From assembly GCA_037783545.1 (NCBI GenBank), contig JBBELK010001477.1, positions 84,571-148,570 of the forward strand: a stretch of DNA of 64,000 bases, written 5' to 3'. Under the pieces are notes generated by a model that made no database searches, was not told the DNA's origin, and saw only the letters and a list, made by a program, of their open reading frames with translations. The position numbers were made by a program, and so were the translations under genes. The number at the start of each line of letters is the position of its first letter. The first letter of the stretch is position 1. Shown here one piece after another: positions 49,944-63,243 of this stretch. The DNA comes from Henricia sp. BOLD:AAB3569 (lineage: Eukaryota > Echinodermata > Asteroidea > Spinulosida > Echinasteridae).

Positions 49944-52900
49944 GACAGATTTTCGCTGGGAAATGACGGAGAAATTTCAGAGTTTAGGGAAAACGGAGCT
50001 CGGCTGCATGGTTATTCCCCTAACCGTGGCTGTTGGGACACCCTGCGCATGCGCCGCGCTGGTGTACATTTGTACGGCCGTTGACTCACCCCAGATTGTG
50101 ACGGGAATTAGGTCAAAGTGTGTCCCAAATGCCGGCAAATTTGGAAATCAAGGAATTTTCCAACCAACTTCAAATTTTGCATGCTCCAAACTGTATATAT
50201 TCCGCACTTGTCATGCAAAATTGACAGATTTTCGCTGGGAAATGACGGAGAAATTTCAGAGTTTAGGGAAAACGGAGCTCGGCTGCGTGGTTATTCCACT
50301 AACCGTGGCTGTTGGGACACCCTGCGCATGCGCTGGTGTACATTTCTACGGCCGTTGACTCACCCCAGATTGTGACGGGAATTAGGTCAAAGTGTGTCCC
50401 AAATGCCGGCAAATTTGGAAATCAAGGAATTTTCCAACCAACTTCAAATTTTGCATGCTCCAAACTGTATATATTTCGCACTTGTCATGCAAAATTGACA
50501 GATTTTCGCTGGGAAATGACGGAGAAATTTCAGAGTTTAGGGAAAACGGAGCTCGGCTGCGTGGTTATTCCCCTAACCGTGGCTGTTGGGACACCCTGCG
50601 CATGCGCCGCGCTGGTGTACATTTGTACGGCCGTTGACTCACCCCAGATTGTGACGGGAATTAGCTCAAAGTGTTTCCCAAATGCCGGCAAATTTGGAAA
50701 TCAAGGAATTTTCCAACCAACTTCAAATTTTGCATGCTCCAAACTGTATATATTCCGCACTTGTCATGCAAAATTGACAGATTTTCGCTGGGAAATGACG
50801 GAGAAATTTCAGAGTTTAGGGAAAACGGAGCTCGGCTGCGTGGTTATTCCCCTAACCGTGGCTGTTGGGACACCCTGCGCCGCGCTGGTGTACATTTCTA
50901 CGGCCGTTGACTCACCCCAGATTGTGACGGGAATTAGGTCAAAGTGTGTCCCAAATGCCGGCAAATTTGGAAATCAAGGAATTTTCCAACCAACTTCAAA
51001 TTTTGCATGCTCCAAATTGTATATATTTCGCACTTGTCATGCAAAATTGACAGATTTTCGCTGGGAAATGACGGAGAAATTTCAGAGTTTAGGGAAAACG
51101 GAGCTCGGCTGCGTGGTTATTCCCCTAACCGTGGCTGTTGGGACACCCTGCGCATGCGCCGCGCTGGTGTACATTTGTACGGCCGTTGACTCACCCCAGA
51201 TTGTGACGGGAATTAGCTCAAAGTGTTTCCCAAATGCCGGCAAATTTGGAAATCAAGGAATTTTCCAACCAACTTCAAATTTTGCATGCTCCAAACTGTA
51301 TATATTCCGCACTTGTCATGCAAAATTGACAGATTTTCGCTGGGAAATGACGGAGAAATTTCAGAGTTTAGGGAAAACGGAGCTCGGCTGCGTGGTTATT
51401 CCCCTAACCGTGGCTGTTGGGACACCCTGCGCCGCGCTGGTGTACATTTGTACGGCCGTTGACTCACCCCAGATTGTGACGTGAATTAGGTCAAAGTGTG
51501 TCCCAAATGCCGGCAAATTTGGAAATCAAGGAATTTTCCAACCAACTTCAAATTTTGCATGCTCCAAACTGTATATATTCCGCACTTGTCATGCAAAATT
51601 GACAGATTTTCGCTGGGAAATGATGGAGAAATTTCAGAGTTTAGGGAAAACGGAGCTCGGCTGCGTGGTTATTCCCCTAACCGTGGCTGTTGGGACACCC
51701 TGCGCATGCGCCGCGCTGGTGTACATTTGTACGGCCGTTGACTCACCCCAGATTGTGACGGGAATTAGGTCAAAGTGTGTCCCAAATGCCGGCAAATTTG
51801 GAAATTAAGGAATTTTCCAACCAACTTCAAATTTTGAAGGCTCCAAACTGTATATATTCCGCACTTGTCATGCAAAATTGACAGATTTTCGCTGGGAAAT
51901 GACGGAGAAATTTCAGTGTTTAGGGAAAACGGAGCTCGGCTGCGTGGTTATTCCCCTAACCGTGGCTGTTGGGACACCCTGCGCATGCGCCGCGCTGGTG
52001 TACATTTGTACGGCCGTTGACTCACCCCGGATTGTGACGGGAATTAGGTCAAAGTGTGTCCCAAATGCCGGCAAATTTGGAAATCAAGGAATTGTCCATC
52101 CAACTTCAAATTTTGCATGCTCCAAATTGTATATATTCCGCACTTGTCATGCAAAATTGACAGATTTTCGCTGGGAAATGACGGAGAAATTTCAGAGTTT
52201 AGGGAAAACGGAGCTTGGCTGCGTGGTTATTCCCCTAACCGTGGCTGTTGGGACACCCTGCGCATGCGCCGCGCTGGTGTACATTTGTACGGCCGTTGAC
52301 TCACCCCAGATTGTGACGGGAATTAGGTCAAAGTGTGTCCCAAATGCCGGCAAATTTGGAAATCAAGGAATTATCCAACCAACTTCAAATTTTGAAGGCT
52401 CCAAACTGTATATATTCCGCACTTGTCATGCAAAATTGACAGATTTTCGCTGGGAAATGACGGAGAAATTTCAGAGTTTAGGGAAAACGGAGCTCGGCTG
52501 CGTGGTTATTCCCCTAACCGTGGCTGTTGGGACACCCTGCGCCGCGCTGGTGTACATTTGTACGGCCGTTGACTCACCCCAGATTGTGACGGGAATTAGG
52601 TCAAAGTGTGTCCCAAATGCCGGCAAATTTGGAAATCAAGGAATTTTCCAACCAACGTCAAATTTTGCATGCTCCAAACTGTATATATTTCGCACTTGTC
52701 ATGCAAAATTGACAGATTTTCGCTGGGAAATGACGGAGAAATTTCAGAGTTTAGGGAAAACGGAGCTCGGCTGCGTGGTTATTCCCCTAACCGTGGCTGT
52801 TGGGACACCCTGCGCATGCGCCGCGCTGGTGTACATTTGTACGGCCGTTGACTCACCCCAGATTGTGACGGGAATTAGCTCAAAGTGTTTCCCAAATGCC

Positions 52901-55900
52901 GGCAAATTTGGAAATCAAGGAATTTTCCAACCAACTTCAAATTTTGCATGCTCCAAACTGTATATATTCCGCACTTGTCATGCAAAATTGACAGATTTTC
53001 GCTGGGAAATGACGGAGAAATTTCAGAGTTTAGGGAAAACGGAGCTCGGCTGCATGGTTATTCCCCTAACCGTGGCTGTTGGGACACCCTGCGCATGCGC
53101 CGCGCTGGTGTACATTTGTACGGCCGTTGACTCACCCCAGATTGTGACGGGAATTAGGTCAAAGTGTGTCCCAAATGCCGGCAAATTTGGAAATCAAGGA
53201 ATTTTCCAACCAACTTCAAATTTTGCATGCTCCAAACTGTATATATTCCGCACTTGTCATGCAAAATTGACAGATTTTCGCTGGGAAATGACGGAGAAAT
53301 TTCAGAGTTTAGGGAAAACGGAGCTCGGCTGCGTGGTTATTCCACTAACCGTGGCTGTTGGGACGCCCTGCGCATGCGCTGGTGTACATTTCTACGGCCG
53401 TTGACTCACCCCAGATTGTGACGGGAATTAGGTCAAAGTGTGTCCCAAATGCCGGCAAATTTGGAAATCAAGGAATTTTCCAACCAACTTCAAATTTTGC
53501 ATGCTCCAAACTGTATATATTCTGCACTTGTCATGCAAAATTGACAGATTTTCGCTAGGAAATGACGGAGAAATTTCAGAGTTTAGGGAAAACGGAGCTC
53601 GGCTGCGTGGTTATTCCCCTAACCGTGGCTGTTGGGACACCCTGCGCCGCGCTGGTGTACATTTGTACGGCCGTTGACTCACCCCAGATTGTGACGGGAA
53701 TTAGGTCAAAGTGTGTCCCAAATGCCGGCAAATTTGGAAATCAAGGAATTTTCCAACCAACTTCAAATTTTGCATGCTCCAAACTGTATATATTTCGCAC
53801 TTGTCATGCAAAATTGACAGATTTTCGCTGGGAAATGACGGAGAAATTTCAGAGTTTAGGGAAAACGGAGCTCGGCTGCGTGGTTATTCCCCTAACCGTG
53901 GCTGTTGGGACACCCTGCGCATGCGCCGCGCTGGTGTACATTTGTACGGCCGTTGACTCACCCCAGATTGTGACGGGAATTAGCTCAAAGTGTTTCCCAA
54001 ATGCCGGCAAATTTGGAAATCAAGGAATTTTCCAACCAACTTCAAATTTTGCATGCTCCAAACTGTATATATTCCGCACTTGTCATGCAAAATTGACAGA
54101 TTTTCGCTGGGAAATGACGGAGAAATTTCAGAGTTTAGGGAAAACGGAGCTCGGCTGCGTGGTTATTCCCCTAACCGTGGCTGTTGGGACACCCTGCGCC
54201 GCGCTGGTGTACATTTGTACGGCCGTTGACTCACCCCAGATTGTGACGGGAATTAGGTCAAAGTGTGTCCCAAATGCCGGCAAATTTGGAAATCAAGGAA
54301 TTTTCCAACCAACTTCAAATTTTGCATGCTCCAAACTGTATATATTCCGCACTTGTCATGCAAAATTGACAGATTTTCGCTGGGAAATGATGGAGAAATT
54401 TCAGAGTTTAGGGAAAACGGAGCTCGGCTGCGTGGTTATTCCCCTAACCGTGGCTGTTGGGACACCCTGCGCATGCGCCGCGCTGGTGTACATTTGTACG
54501 GCCGTTGACTCACCCCAGATTGTGACGGGAATTAGGTCAAAGTGTGTCCCAAATGCCGGCAAATTTGGAAATCAAGGAATTTTCCAACCAACTTCAAATT
54601 TTGAAGGCTCCAAACTGTATATATTCCGCACTTGTCATGCAAAATTGACAGATTTTCGCTGGGAAATGACGGAGAAATTTCAGAGTTTAGGGAAAACGGA
54701 GCTTGGCTGCGTGGTTATTCCCCTAACCGTGGCTGTTGGGACACCCTGCGCATGCGCCGCGCTAGTGTACATTTGTACGGCCGTTGACTCACCCCAGATT
54801 GTGACGGGAATTAGGTCAAAGTGTGTCCCAAATGCCGGCAAATTTGGAAATCAAGGAATTATCCAACCAACTTCAAATTTTGAAGGCTCCAAACTGTATA
54901 TATTCCGCACTTGTCATGCAAAATTGACAGATTTTCGCTGGGAAATGACGGAGAAATTTCAGAGTTTAGGGAAAACGGAGCTCGGCTGCGTGGTTATTCC
55001 CCTAACCGTGGCTGTTGGGACACCCTGCGCCGCGCTGGTGTACATTTGTACGGCCGTTGACTCACCCCAGATTGTGACGGGAATTAGGTCAAAGTGTGTC
55101 CCAAATGCCGGCAAATTTGGAAATCAAGGAATTTTCCAACCAACGTCAAATTTTGCATGCTCCAAACTGTATATATTTCGCACTTGTCATGCAAAATTGA
55201 CAGATTTTCGCTGGGAAATGACGGAGAAATTTCAGAGTTTAGGGAAAACGGAGCTCGGCTGCGTGGTTATTCCCCTAACCGTGGCTGTTGGGACACCCTG
55301 CGCATGCGCCGCGCTGGTGTACATTTGTACGGCCGTTGACTCACCCCAGATTGTGACGGGAATTAGCTCAAAGTTTTTCCCAAATGCCGGCAAATTTGGA
55401 AATCAAGGAATTTTCCAACCAACTTCAAATTTTGCATGCTCCAAACTGTATATATTCCGCACTTGTCATGCAAAATTGACAGATTTTCGCTGGGAAATGA
55501 CGGAGAAATTTCAGAGTTTAGGGAAAACGGAGCTCGGCTGCGTGGTTATTCCCCTAACCGTGGCTGTTGGGACACCCTGCGCCGCGCTGGTGTACATTTG
55601 TACGGCCGTTGACTCACCCCAGATTGTGACGGGAATTAGGTCAAAGTGTGTCCCAAATGCCGGCAAATTTGGAAATCAAGGAATTTTCCAACCAACTTCA
55701 AATTTTGCATGCTCCAAACTGTATATATTTCGCACTTGTCATGCAAAATTGACAGATTTTCGCTGGGAAATGACGGAGAAATTTCAGAGTTTAGGGAAAA
55801 CGGAGCTCGGCTGCGTGGTTATTCCCCTAACCGTGGCTGTTGGGACACCCTGCACATGCGCCGCGCTGGTGTACATTTGTACGGCCGTTGACTCACCCCA

Positions 55901-56876
55901 GATTGTGACGGGAATTAGGTCAAAGTGTGTCCCAAATGCCGGCAAATTTGGAAATCAAGGAATTTTCCAACCAACTTCAAATTTTGCATGCTCCAAACTG
56001 TATATATTCCGCACTTGTCATGCAAAATTGACAGATTTTCGCTAGGAAATGACGGAGAAATTTCAGAGTTTAGGGAAAACGGAGCTCGGCTGCGTGGTTA
56101 TTCCCCTAACCGTGGCTGTTGGGACACCCTGCGCCGCGCTGGTGTACATTTGTACGGCCGTTGACTCACCCCAGATTGTGACGGGAATTAGGTCAAAGTG
56201 TGTCCCAAATGCCGGCAAATTTGGAAATCAAGGAATTTTCCAACCAACTTCAAATTTTGCATGCTCCAAACTGTATATATTCCGCACTTGTCATGCAAAA
56301 TTGACAGATTTTCGCTGGGAAATGACGGAGAAATTTCAGAGTTTAGGGAAAACGGAGCTCGGCTGCGTGGTTATTCCCCTAACCGTGGCTGTTGGGACAC
56401 CCTGCGCATGCGCCGCGCTGGTGTACATTTGTACGGCCGTTGACTCACCCCAGATTGTGACGGGAATTAGGTCAAAGTGTGTCCTAAATGCCGGCAAATT
56501 TGGAAATCAAGGAATTTTCCAACCAACTTCAAATTTTGCATGCTCCAAACTGTATATATTCCGCACTTGTCATGCAAAATTGACAGATTTTCGCTGGGAA
56601 ATGACGGAGAAATTTCAGAGTTTAGGGAAAACGGAGCTCGGCTGCATGGTTATTCCCCTAACCGTGGCTGTTGGGACACCCTGCGCATGCGCCGCGCTGG
56701 TGTACATTTGTACGGCCGTTGACTCACCCCAGATTGTGACGGGAATTAGGTCAAAGTGTGTCCCAAATGCCGGCAAATTTGGAAATCAAGGAATTTTCCA
56801 ACCAACTTCAAATTTTGCATGCTCCAAACTGTATATATTCCGCACTTGTCATGCAAAATTGACAGATTTTCGCTGG

Positions 56877-57150
56877 GAAATGACGGAGAAATTTCAGAGT
56901 TTAGGGAAAACGGAGCTCGGCTGCGTGGTTATTCCACTAACCGTGGCTGTTGGGACACCCTGCGCATGCGCTGGTGTACATTTCTACGGCCGTTGACTCA
57001 CCCCAGATTGTGACGGGAATTAGGTCAAAGTGTGTCCCAAATGCCGGCAAATTTGGAAATCAAGGAATTTTCCAACCAACTTCAAATTTTGCATGCTCCA
57101 AACTGTATATATTTCGCACTTGTCATGCAAAATTGACAGATTTTCGCTGG
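56877..57150 (+). repeat. Representative 274-bp monomer (5-bp shorter class)
   Basis: It has ATTCCACTAACC, then TGCGCATGCGCTGG with CGCGC missing, then TTTCTACGG. The deletion is flanked by GCGC repeats. It breaks the long open frame. Seven copies exist, all in zone C, and all share ATTCCACT and TTTCTACGG, so they descend from one event. Confidence 0.92.
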
Positions 57151-58261
57151 GAAATGACGGAGAAATTTCAGAGTTTAGGGAAAACGGAGCTCGGCTGCGT
57201 GGTTATTCCCCTAACCGTGGCTGTTGGGACACCCTGCGCATGCGCCGCGCTGGTGTACATTTGTACGGCCGTTGACTCACCCCAGATTGTGACGGGAATT
57301 AGGTCAAAGTGTGTCCCAAATGCCGGCAAATTTGGAAATCAAGGAATTTTCCAACCAACTTCAAATTTTGCATGCTCCAAACTGTATATATTCCGCACTT
57401 GTCATGCAAAATTGACAGATTTTCGCTGGGAAATGACGGAGAAATTTCAGAGTTTAGGGAAAACGGAGCTCGGCTGCATGGTTATTCCCCTAACCGTGGC
57501 TGTTGGGACACCCTGCGCATGCGCCGCGCTGGTGTACATTTGTACGGCCGTTGACTCACCCCAGATTGTGACGGGAATTAGGTCAAAGTGTGTCCCAAAT
57601 GCCGGCAAATTTGGAAATCAAGGAATTTTCCAACCAACTTCAAATTTTGCATGCTCCAAACTGTATATATTCCGCACTTGTCATGCAAAATTGACAGATT
57701 TTCGCTGGGAAATGACGGAGAAATTTCAGAGTTTAGGGAAAACGGAGCTCGGCTGCGTGGTTATTCCACTAACCGTGGCTGTTGGGACACCCTGCGCATG
57801 CGCTGGTGTACATTTCTACGGCCGTTGACTCACCCCAGATTGTGACGGGAATTAGGTCAAAGTGTGTCCCAAATGCCGGCAAATTTGGAAATCAAGGAAT
57901 TTTCCAACCAACTTCAAATTTTGCATGCTCCAAACTGTATATATTTCGCACTTGTCATGCAAAATTGACAGATTTTCGCTGGGAAATGACGGAGAAATTT
58001 CAGAGTTTAGGGAAAACGGAGCTCGGCTGCGTGGTTATTCCCCTAACCGTGGCTGTTGGGACACCCTGCGCATGCGCCGCGCTGGTGTACATTTGTACGG
58101 CCGTTGACTCACCCCAGATTGTGACGGGAATTAGCTCAAAGTGTTTCCCAAATGCCGGCAAATTTGGAAATCAAGGAATTTTCCAACCAACTTCAAATTG
58201 TGCATGCTCCAAACTGTATATATTCCGCACTTGTCATGCAAAATTGACAGATTTTCGCTGG

Positions 58262-58534
58262 GAAATGACGGAGAAATTTCAGAGTTTAGGGAAAACGGAG
58301 CTCGGCTGCGTGGTTATTCCCCTAACCGTGGCTGTTGGGACACCCTGCGCCGCGCTGGTGTACATTTGTACGGCCGTTGACTCACCCCAGATTGTGACGG
58401 GAATTAGGTCAAAGTGTGTCCCAAATGCCGGCAAATTTGGAAATCAAGGAATTTTCCAACCAACTTCAAATTTTGCATGCTCCAAACTGTATATATTCCG
58501 CACTTGTCATGCAAAATTGACAGATTTTCGCTGG
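58262..58534 (+). repeat. Representative 273-bp monomer (6-bp shorter class)
   Basis: It is identical in layout to the 279-bp class except that CTGCGCATGCGCCGCG reads CTGCGCCGCG. The missing 6 bp are one copy of the directly repeated TGCGC plus the A between the copies, as expected from slippage. 96 of 230 complete monomers belong to this class. Confidence 0.93.
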
Positions 58535-61500
58535 GAAATGACGGAGAAATTTCAGAGTTTAGGGAAAACGGAGCTCGGCTGCGTGGTTATTCCACTAACC
58601 GTGGCTGTTGGGACACCCTGCGCATGCGCTGGTGTACATTTCTACGGCCGTTGACTCACCCCAGATTGTGACGGGAATTAGGTCAAAGTGTGTCCCAAAT
58701 GCCGGCAAATTTGGAAATCAAGGAATTTTCCAACCAACTTCAAATTTTGCATGCTCCAAATTGTATATATTTCGCACTTGTCATGCAAAATTGACAGATT
58801 TTCGCTGGGAAATGACGGAGAAATTTCAGAGTTTAGGGAAAACGGAGCTCGGCTGCGTGGTTATTCCCCTAACCGTGGCTGTTGGGACACCCTGCGCATG
58901 CGCCGCGCTGGTGTACATTTGTACGGCCGTTGACTCACCCCAGATTGTGACGGGAATTAGCTCAAAGTGTTTCCCAAATGCCGGCAAATTTGGAAATCAA
59001 GGAATTTTCCAACCAACTTCAAATTTTGCATGCTCCAAACTGTATATATTCCGCACTTGTCATGCAAAATTGACAGATTTTCGCTGGGAAATGACGGAGA
59101 AATTTCAGAGTTTAGGGAAAACGGAGCTCGGCTGCGTGGTTATTCCCCTAACCGTGGCTGTTGGGACACCCTGCGCCGCGCTGGTGTACATTTGTACGGC
59201 CGTTGACTCACCCCAGATTGTGACGTGAATTAGGTCAAAGTGTGTCCCAAATGCCGGCAAATTTGGAAATCAAGGAATTTTCCAACCAACTTCAAATTTT
59301 GCATGCTCCAAACTGTATATATTCCGCACTTGTCATGCAAAATTGACAGATTTTCGCTGGGAAATGATGGAGAAATTTCAGAGTTTAGGGAAAACGGAGC
59401 TCGGCTGCGTGGTTATTCCCCTAACCGTGGCTGTTGGGACACCCTGCGCATGCGCCGCGCTGGTGTACATTTGTACGGCCGTTGACTCACCCCAGATTGT
59501 GACGGGAATTAGGTCAAAGTGTGTCCCAAATGCCGGCAAATTTGGAAATTAAGGAATTTTCCAACCAACTTCAAATTTTGAAGGCTCCAAACTGTATATA
59601 TTCCGCACTTGTCATGCAAAATTGACAGATTTTCGCTGGGAAATGACGGAGAAATTTCAGTGTTTAGGGAAAACGGAGCTCGGCTGCGTGGTTATTCCCC
59701 TAACCGTGGCTGTTGGGACACCCTGCGCATGCGCCGCGCTGGTGTACATTTGTACGGCCGTTGACTCACCCCGGATTGTGACGGGAATTAGGTCAAAGTG
59801 TGTCCCAAATGCCGGCAAATTTGGAAATCAAGGAATTGTCCATCCAACTTCAAATTTTGCATGCTCCAAATTGTATATATTCCGCACTTGTCATGCAAAA
59901 TTGACAGATTTTCGCTGGGAAATGACGGAGAAATTTCAGAGTTTAGGGAAAACGGAGCTTGGCTGCGTGGTTATTCCCCTAACCGTGGCTGTTGGGACAC
60001 CCTGCGCATGCGCCGCGCTTGTGTACATTTGTACGGCCGTTGACTCACCCCAGATTGTGACGGGAATTAGGTCAAAGTGTGTCCCAAATGCCGGCAAATT
60101 TGGAAATCAAGGAATTATCCAACCAACTTCAAATTTTGAAGGCTCCAAACTGTATATATTCCGCACTTGTCATGCAAAATTGACAGATTTTCGCTGGGAA
60201 ATGACGGAGAAATTTCAGAGTTTAGGGAAAACGGAGCTCGGCTGCGTGGTTATTCCCCTAACCGTGGCTGTTGGGACACCCTGCGCCGCGCTGGTGTACA
60301 TTTGTACGGCCGTTGACTCACCCCAGATTGTGACGGGAATTAGGTCAAAGTGTGTCCCAAATGCCGGCAAATTTGGAAAACAAGGAATTTTCCAACCAAC
60401 GTCAAATTTTGCATGCTCCAAACTGTATATATTTCGCACTTGTCATGCAAAATTGACAGATTTTCGCTGGGAAATGACGGAGAAATTTCAGAGTTTAGGG
60501 AAAACGGAGCTCGGCTGCGTGGTTATTCCCCTAACCGTGGCTGTTGGGACACCCTGCGCATGCGCCGCGCTGGTGTACATTTGTACGGCCGTTGACTCAC
60601 CCCAGATTGTGACGGGAATTAGCTCAAAGTGTTTCCCAAATGCCGGCAAATTTGGAAATCAAGGAATTTTCCAACCAACTTCAAATTTTGCATGCTCCAA
60701 ACTGTATATATTCCGCACTTGTCATGCAAAATTGACAGATTTTCGCTGGGAAATGACGGAGAAATTTCAGAGTTTAGGGAAAACGGAGCTCGGCTGCATG
60801 GTTATTCCCCTAACCGTGGCTGTTGGGACACCCTGCGCATGCGCCGCGCTGGTGTACATTTGTACGGCCGTTGACTCACCCCAGATTGTGACGGGAATTA
60901 GGTCAAAGTGTGTCCCAAATGCCGGCAAATTTGGAAATCAAGGAATTTTCCAACCAACTTCAAATTTTGCATGCTCCAAACTGTATATATTCCGCACTTG
61001 TCATGCAAAATTGACAGATTTTCGCTGGGAAATGACGGAGAAATTTCAGAGTTTAGGGAAAACGGAGCTCGGCTGCGTGGTTATTCCACTAACCGTGGCT
61101 GTTGGGACGCCCTGCGCATGCGCTGGTGTACATTTCTACGGCCGTTGACTCACCCCAGATTGTGACGGGAATTAGGTCAAAGTGTGTCCCAAATGCCGGC
61201 AAATTTGGAAATCAAGGAATTTTCCAACCAACTTCAAATTTTGCATGCTCCAAACTGTATATATTCTGCACTTGTCATGCAAAATTGACAGATTTTCGCT
61301 AGGAAATGACGGAGAAATTTCAGAGTTTAGGGAAAACGGAGCTCGGCTGCGTGGTTATTCCCCTAACCGTGGCTGTTGGGACACCCTGCGCCGCGCTGGT
61401 GTACATTTGTACGGCCGTTGACTCACCCCAGATTGTGACGGGAATTAGGTCAAAGTGTGTCCCAAATGCCGGCAAATTTGGAAATCAAGGAATTTTCCAA

Positions 61501-62406
61501 CCAACTTCAAATTTTGCATGCTCCAAACTGTATATATTTCGCACTTGTCATGCAAAATTGACAGATTTTCGCTGGGAAATGACGGAGAAATTTCAGAGTT
61601 TAGGGAAAACGGAGCTCGGCTGCGTGGTTATTCCCCTAACCGTGGCTGTTGGGACACCCTGCGCATGCGCCGCGCTGGTGTACATTTGTACGGCCGTTGA
61701 CTCACCCCAGATTGTGACGGGAATTAGCTCAAAGTGTTTCCCAAATGCCGGCAAATTTGGAAATCAAGGAATTTTCCAACCAACTTCAAATTTTGCATGC
61801 TCCAAACTGTATATATTCCGCACTTGTCATGCAAAATTGACAGATTTTCGCTGGGAAATGACGGAGAAATTTCAGAGTTTAGGGAAAACGGAGCTCGGCT
61901 GCGTGGTTATTCCCCTAACCGTGGCTGTTGGGACACCCTGCGCCGCGCTGGTGTACATTTGTACGGCCGTTGACTCACCCCAGATTGTGACGGGAATTAG
62001 GTCAAAGTGTGTCCCAAATGCCGGCAAATTTGGAAATCAAGGAATTTTCCAACCAACTTCAAATTTTGCATGCTCCAAACTGTATATATTCCGCACTTGT
62101 CATGCAAAATTGACAGATTTTCGCTGGGAAATGATGGAGAAATTTCAGAGTTTAGGGAAAACGGAGCTCGGCTGCGTGGTTATTCCCCTAACCGTGGCTG
62201 TTGGGACACCCTGCGCATGCGCCGCGCTGGTGTACATTTGTACGGCCGTTGACTCACCCCAGATTGTGACGGGAATTAGGTCAAAGTGTGTCCCAAATGC
62301 CGGCAAATTTGGAAATCAAGGAATTTTCCAACCAACTTCAAATTTTGAAGGCTCCAAACTGTATATATTCCGCACTTGTCATGCAAAATTGACAGATTTT
62401 CGCTGG

Positions 62407-63243
62407 GAAATGACGGAGAAATTTCAGTGTTTAGGGAAAACGGAGCTCGGCTGCGTGGTTATTCCCCTAACCGTGGCTGTTGGGACACCCTGCGCATGCG
62501 CCGCGCTGGTGTACATTTGTACGGCCGTTGACTCACCCCGGATTGTGACGGGAATTAGGTCAAAGTGTGTCCCAAATGCCGGCAAATTTGGAAATCAAGG
62601 AATTGTCCATCCAACTTCAAATTTTGCATGCTCCAAATTGTATATATTCCGCACTTGTCATGCAAAATTGACAGATTTTCGCTGGGAAATGACGGAGAAA
62701 TTTCAGAGTTTAGGGAAAACGGAGCTTGGCTGCGTGGTTATTCCCCTAACCGTGGCTGTTGGGACACCCTGCGCATGCGCCGCGCTAGTGTACATTTGTA
62801 CGGCCGTTGACTCACCCCAGATTGTGACGGGAATTAGGTCAAAGTGTGTCCCAAATGCCGGCAAATTTGGAAATCAAGGAATTATCCAACCAACTTCAAA
62901 TTTTGAAGGCTCCAAACTGTATATATTCCGCACTTGTCATGCAAAATTGACAGATTTTCGCTGGGAAATGACGGAGAAATTTCAGAGTTTAGGGAAAACG
63001 GAGCTCGGCTGCGTGGTTATTCCCCTAACCGTGGCTGTTGGGACACCCTGCGCATGCGCCGCGCTGGTGTACATTTGTACGGCCGTTGACTCACCCCAGA
63101 TTGTGACGGGAATTAGGTCAAAGTGTGTCCCAAATGCCGGCAAATTTGGAAATCAAGGAATTTTCCAACCAACTTCAAATTTTGAAGGCTCCAAACTGTA
63201 TATATTCCGCACTTGTCATGCAAAATTGACAGATTTTCGCTGG
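62407..63243 (+). repeat. 837-bp three-monomer subunit, first copy
   Basis: Three 279-bp monomers in order: CAGTGTTTAGG/CACCCCGG/AATTGTCCATCC, then GAGCTTGG/GCTAGTG/AATTATCC/GAAGGC, then a plain unit with GAAGGC. The first two types recur exactly 837 bp downstream (62565 matches 63402). The first two types also occur once at 51896-52453 and at 59640-60197. Confidence 0.88.

Larger units (their letters stand above)
49681..49959 (+). repeat. Representative 279-bp consensus monomer
   Basis: Chosen because it carries none of the diagnostic variants. By my count it has 133 G+C of 279 (about 48%) and 15 CpG dinucleotides, close to random expectation. Its parts in order: purine-rich start (1-40), GGTTA/TAACC dyad (51-66), GC-rich slippage site (85-100), TGTACA (about 104), NaeI-type GCCGGC (about 173), TTGGAAA/TTTCCAA dyad (182-204), 11-bp inverted repeat (214-263) with TATATA at 235-240. 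Confidence 0.92.
48576..56045 (+). repeat. Zone C super-unit, copy 1 (27 monomers, 7470 bp)
   Basis: It begins after the TAG at 48573 and ends with the TAG at 56043. It contains an internal TAG monomer at 53556-53558. 274-bp monomers lie at 49407-49680, 50239-50512 and 53285-53558. In this copy the monomer at 50792-51064 is a fusion of two monomers that are separate in copy 2: it has the short GC site of a 273 unit with the TTTCTACGG of a 274 unit. The monomer at 51344-51616 has GACGTGAATT and that at 51617-51895 has GGAAATTAAGG. Both variants are repeated 7744 bp downstream. Confidence 0.9.

Noticed and set aside
49681-49959. Hammerhead ribozyme, as found in some satellites
   Set aside because: The core CTGATGA is absent on both strands of the monomer.
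60215-60439. Minus-strand ORFs (also 5130-5372 and 20185-20385)
   Set aside because: They appear only where a private substitution or indel removes a minus-strand stop. No conservation across monomers.
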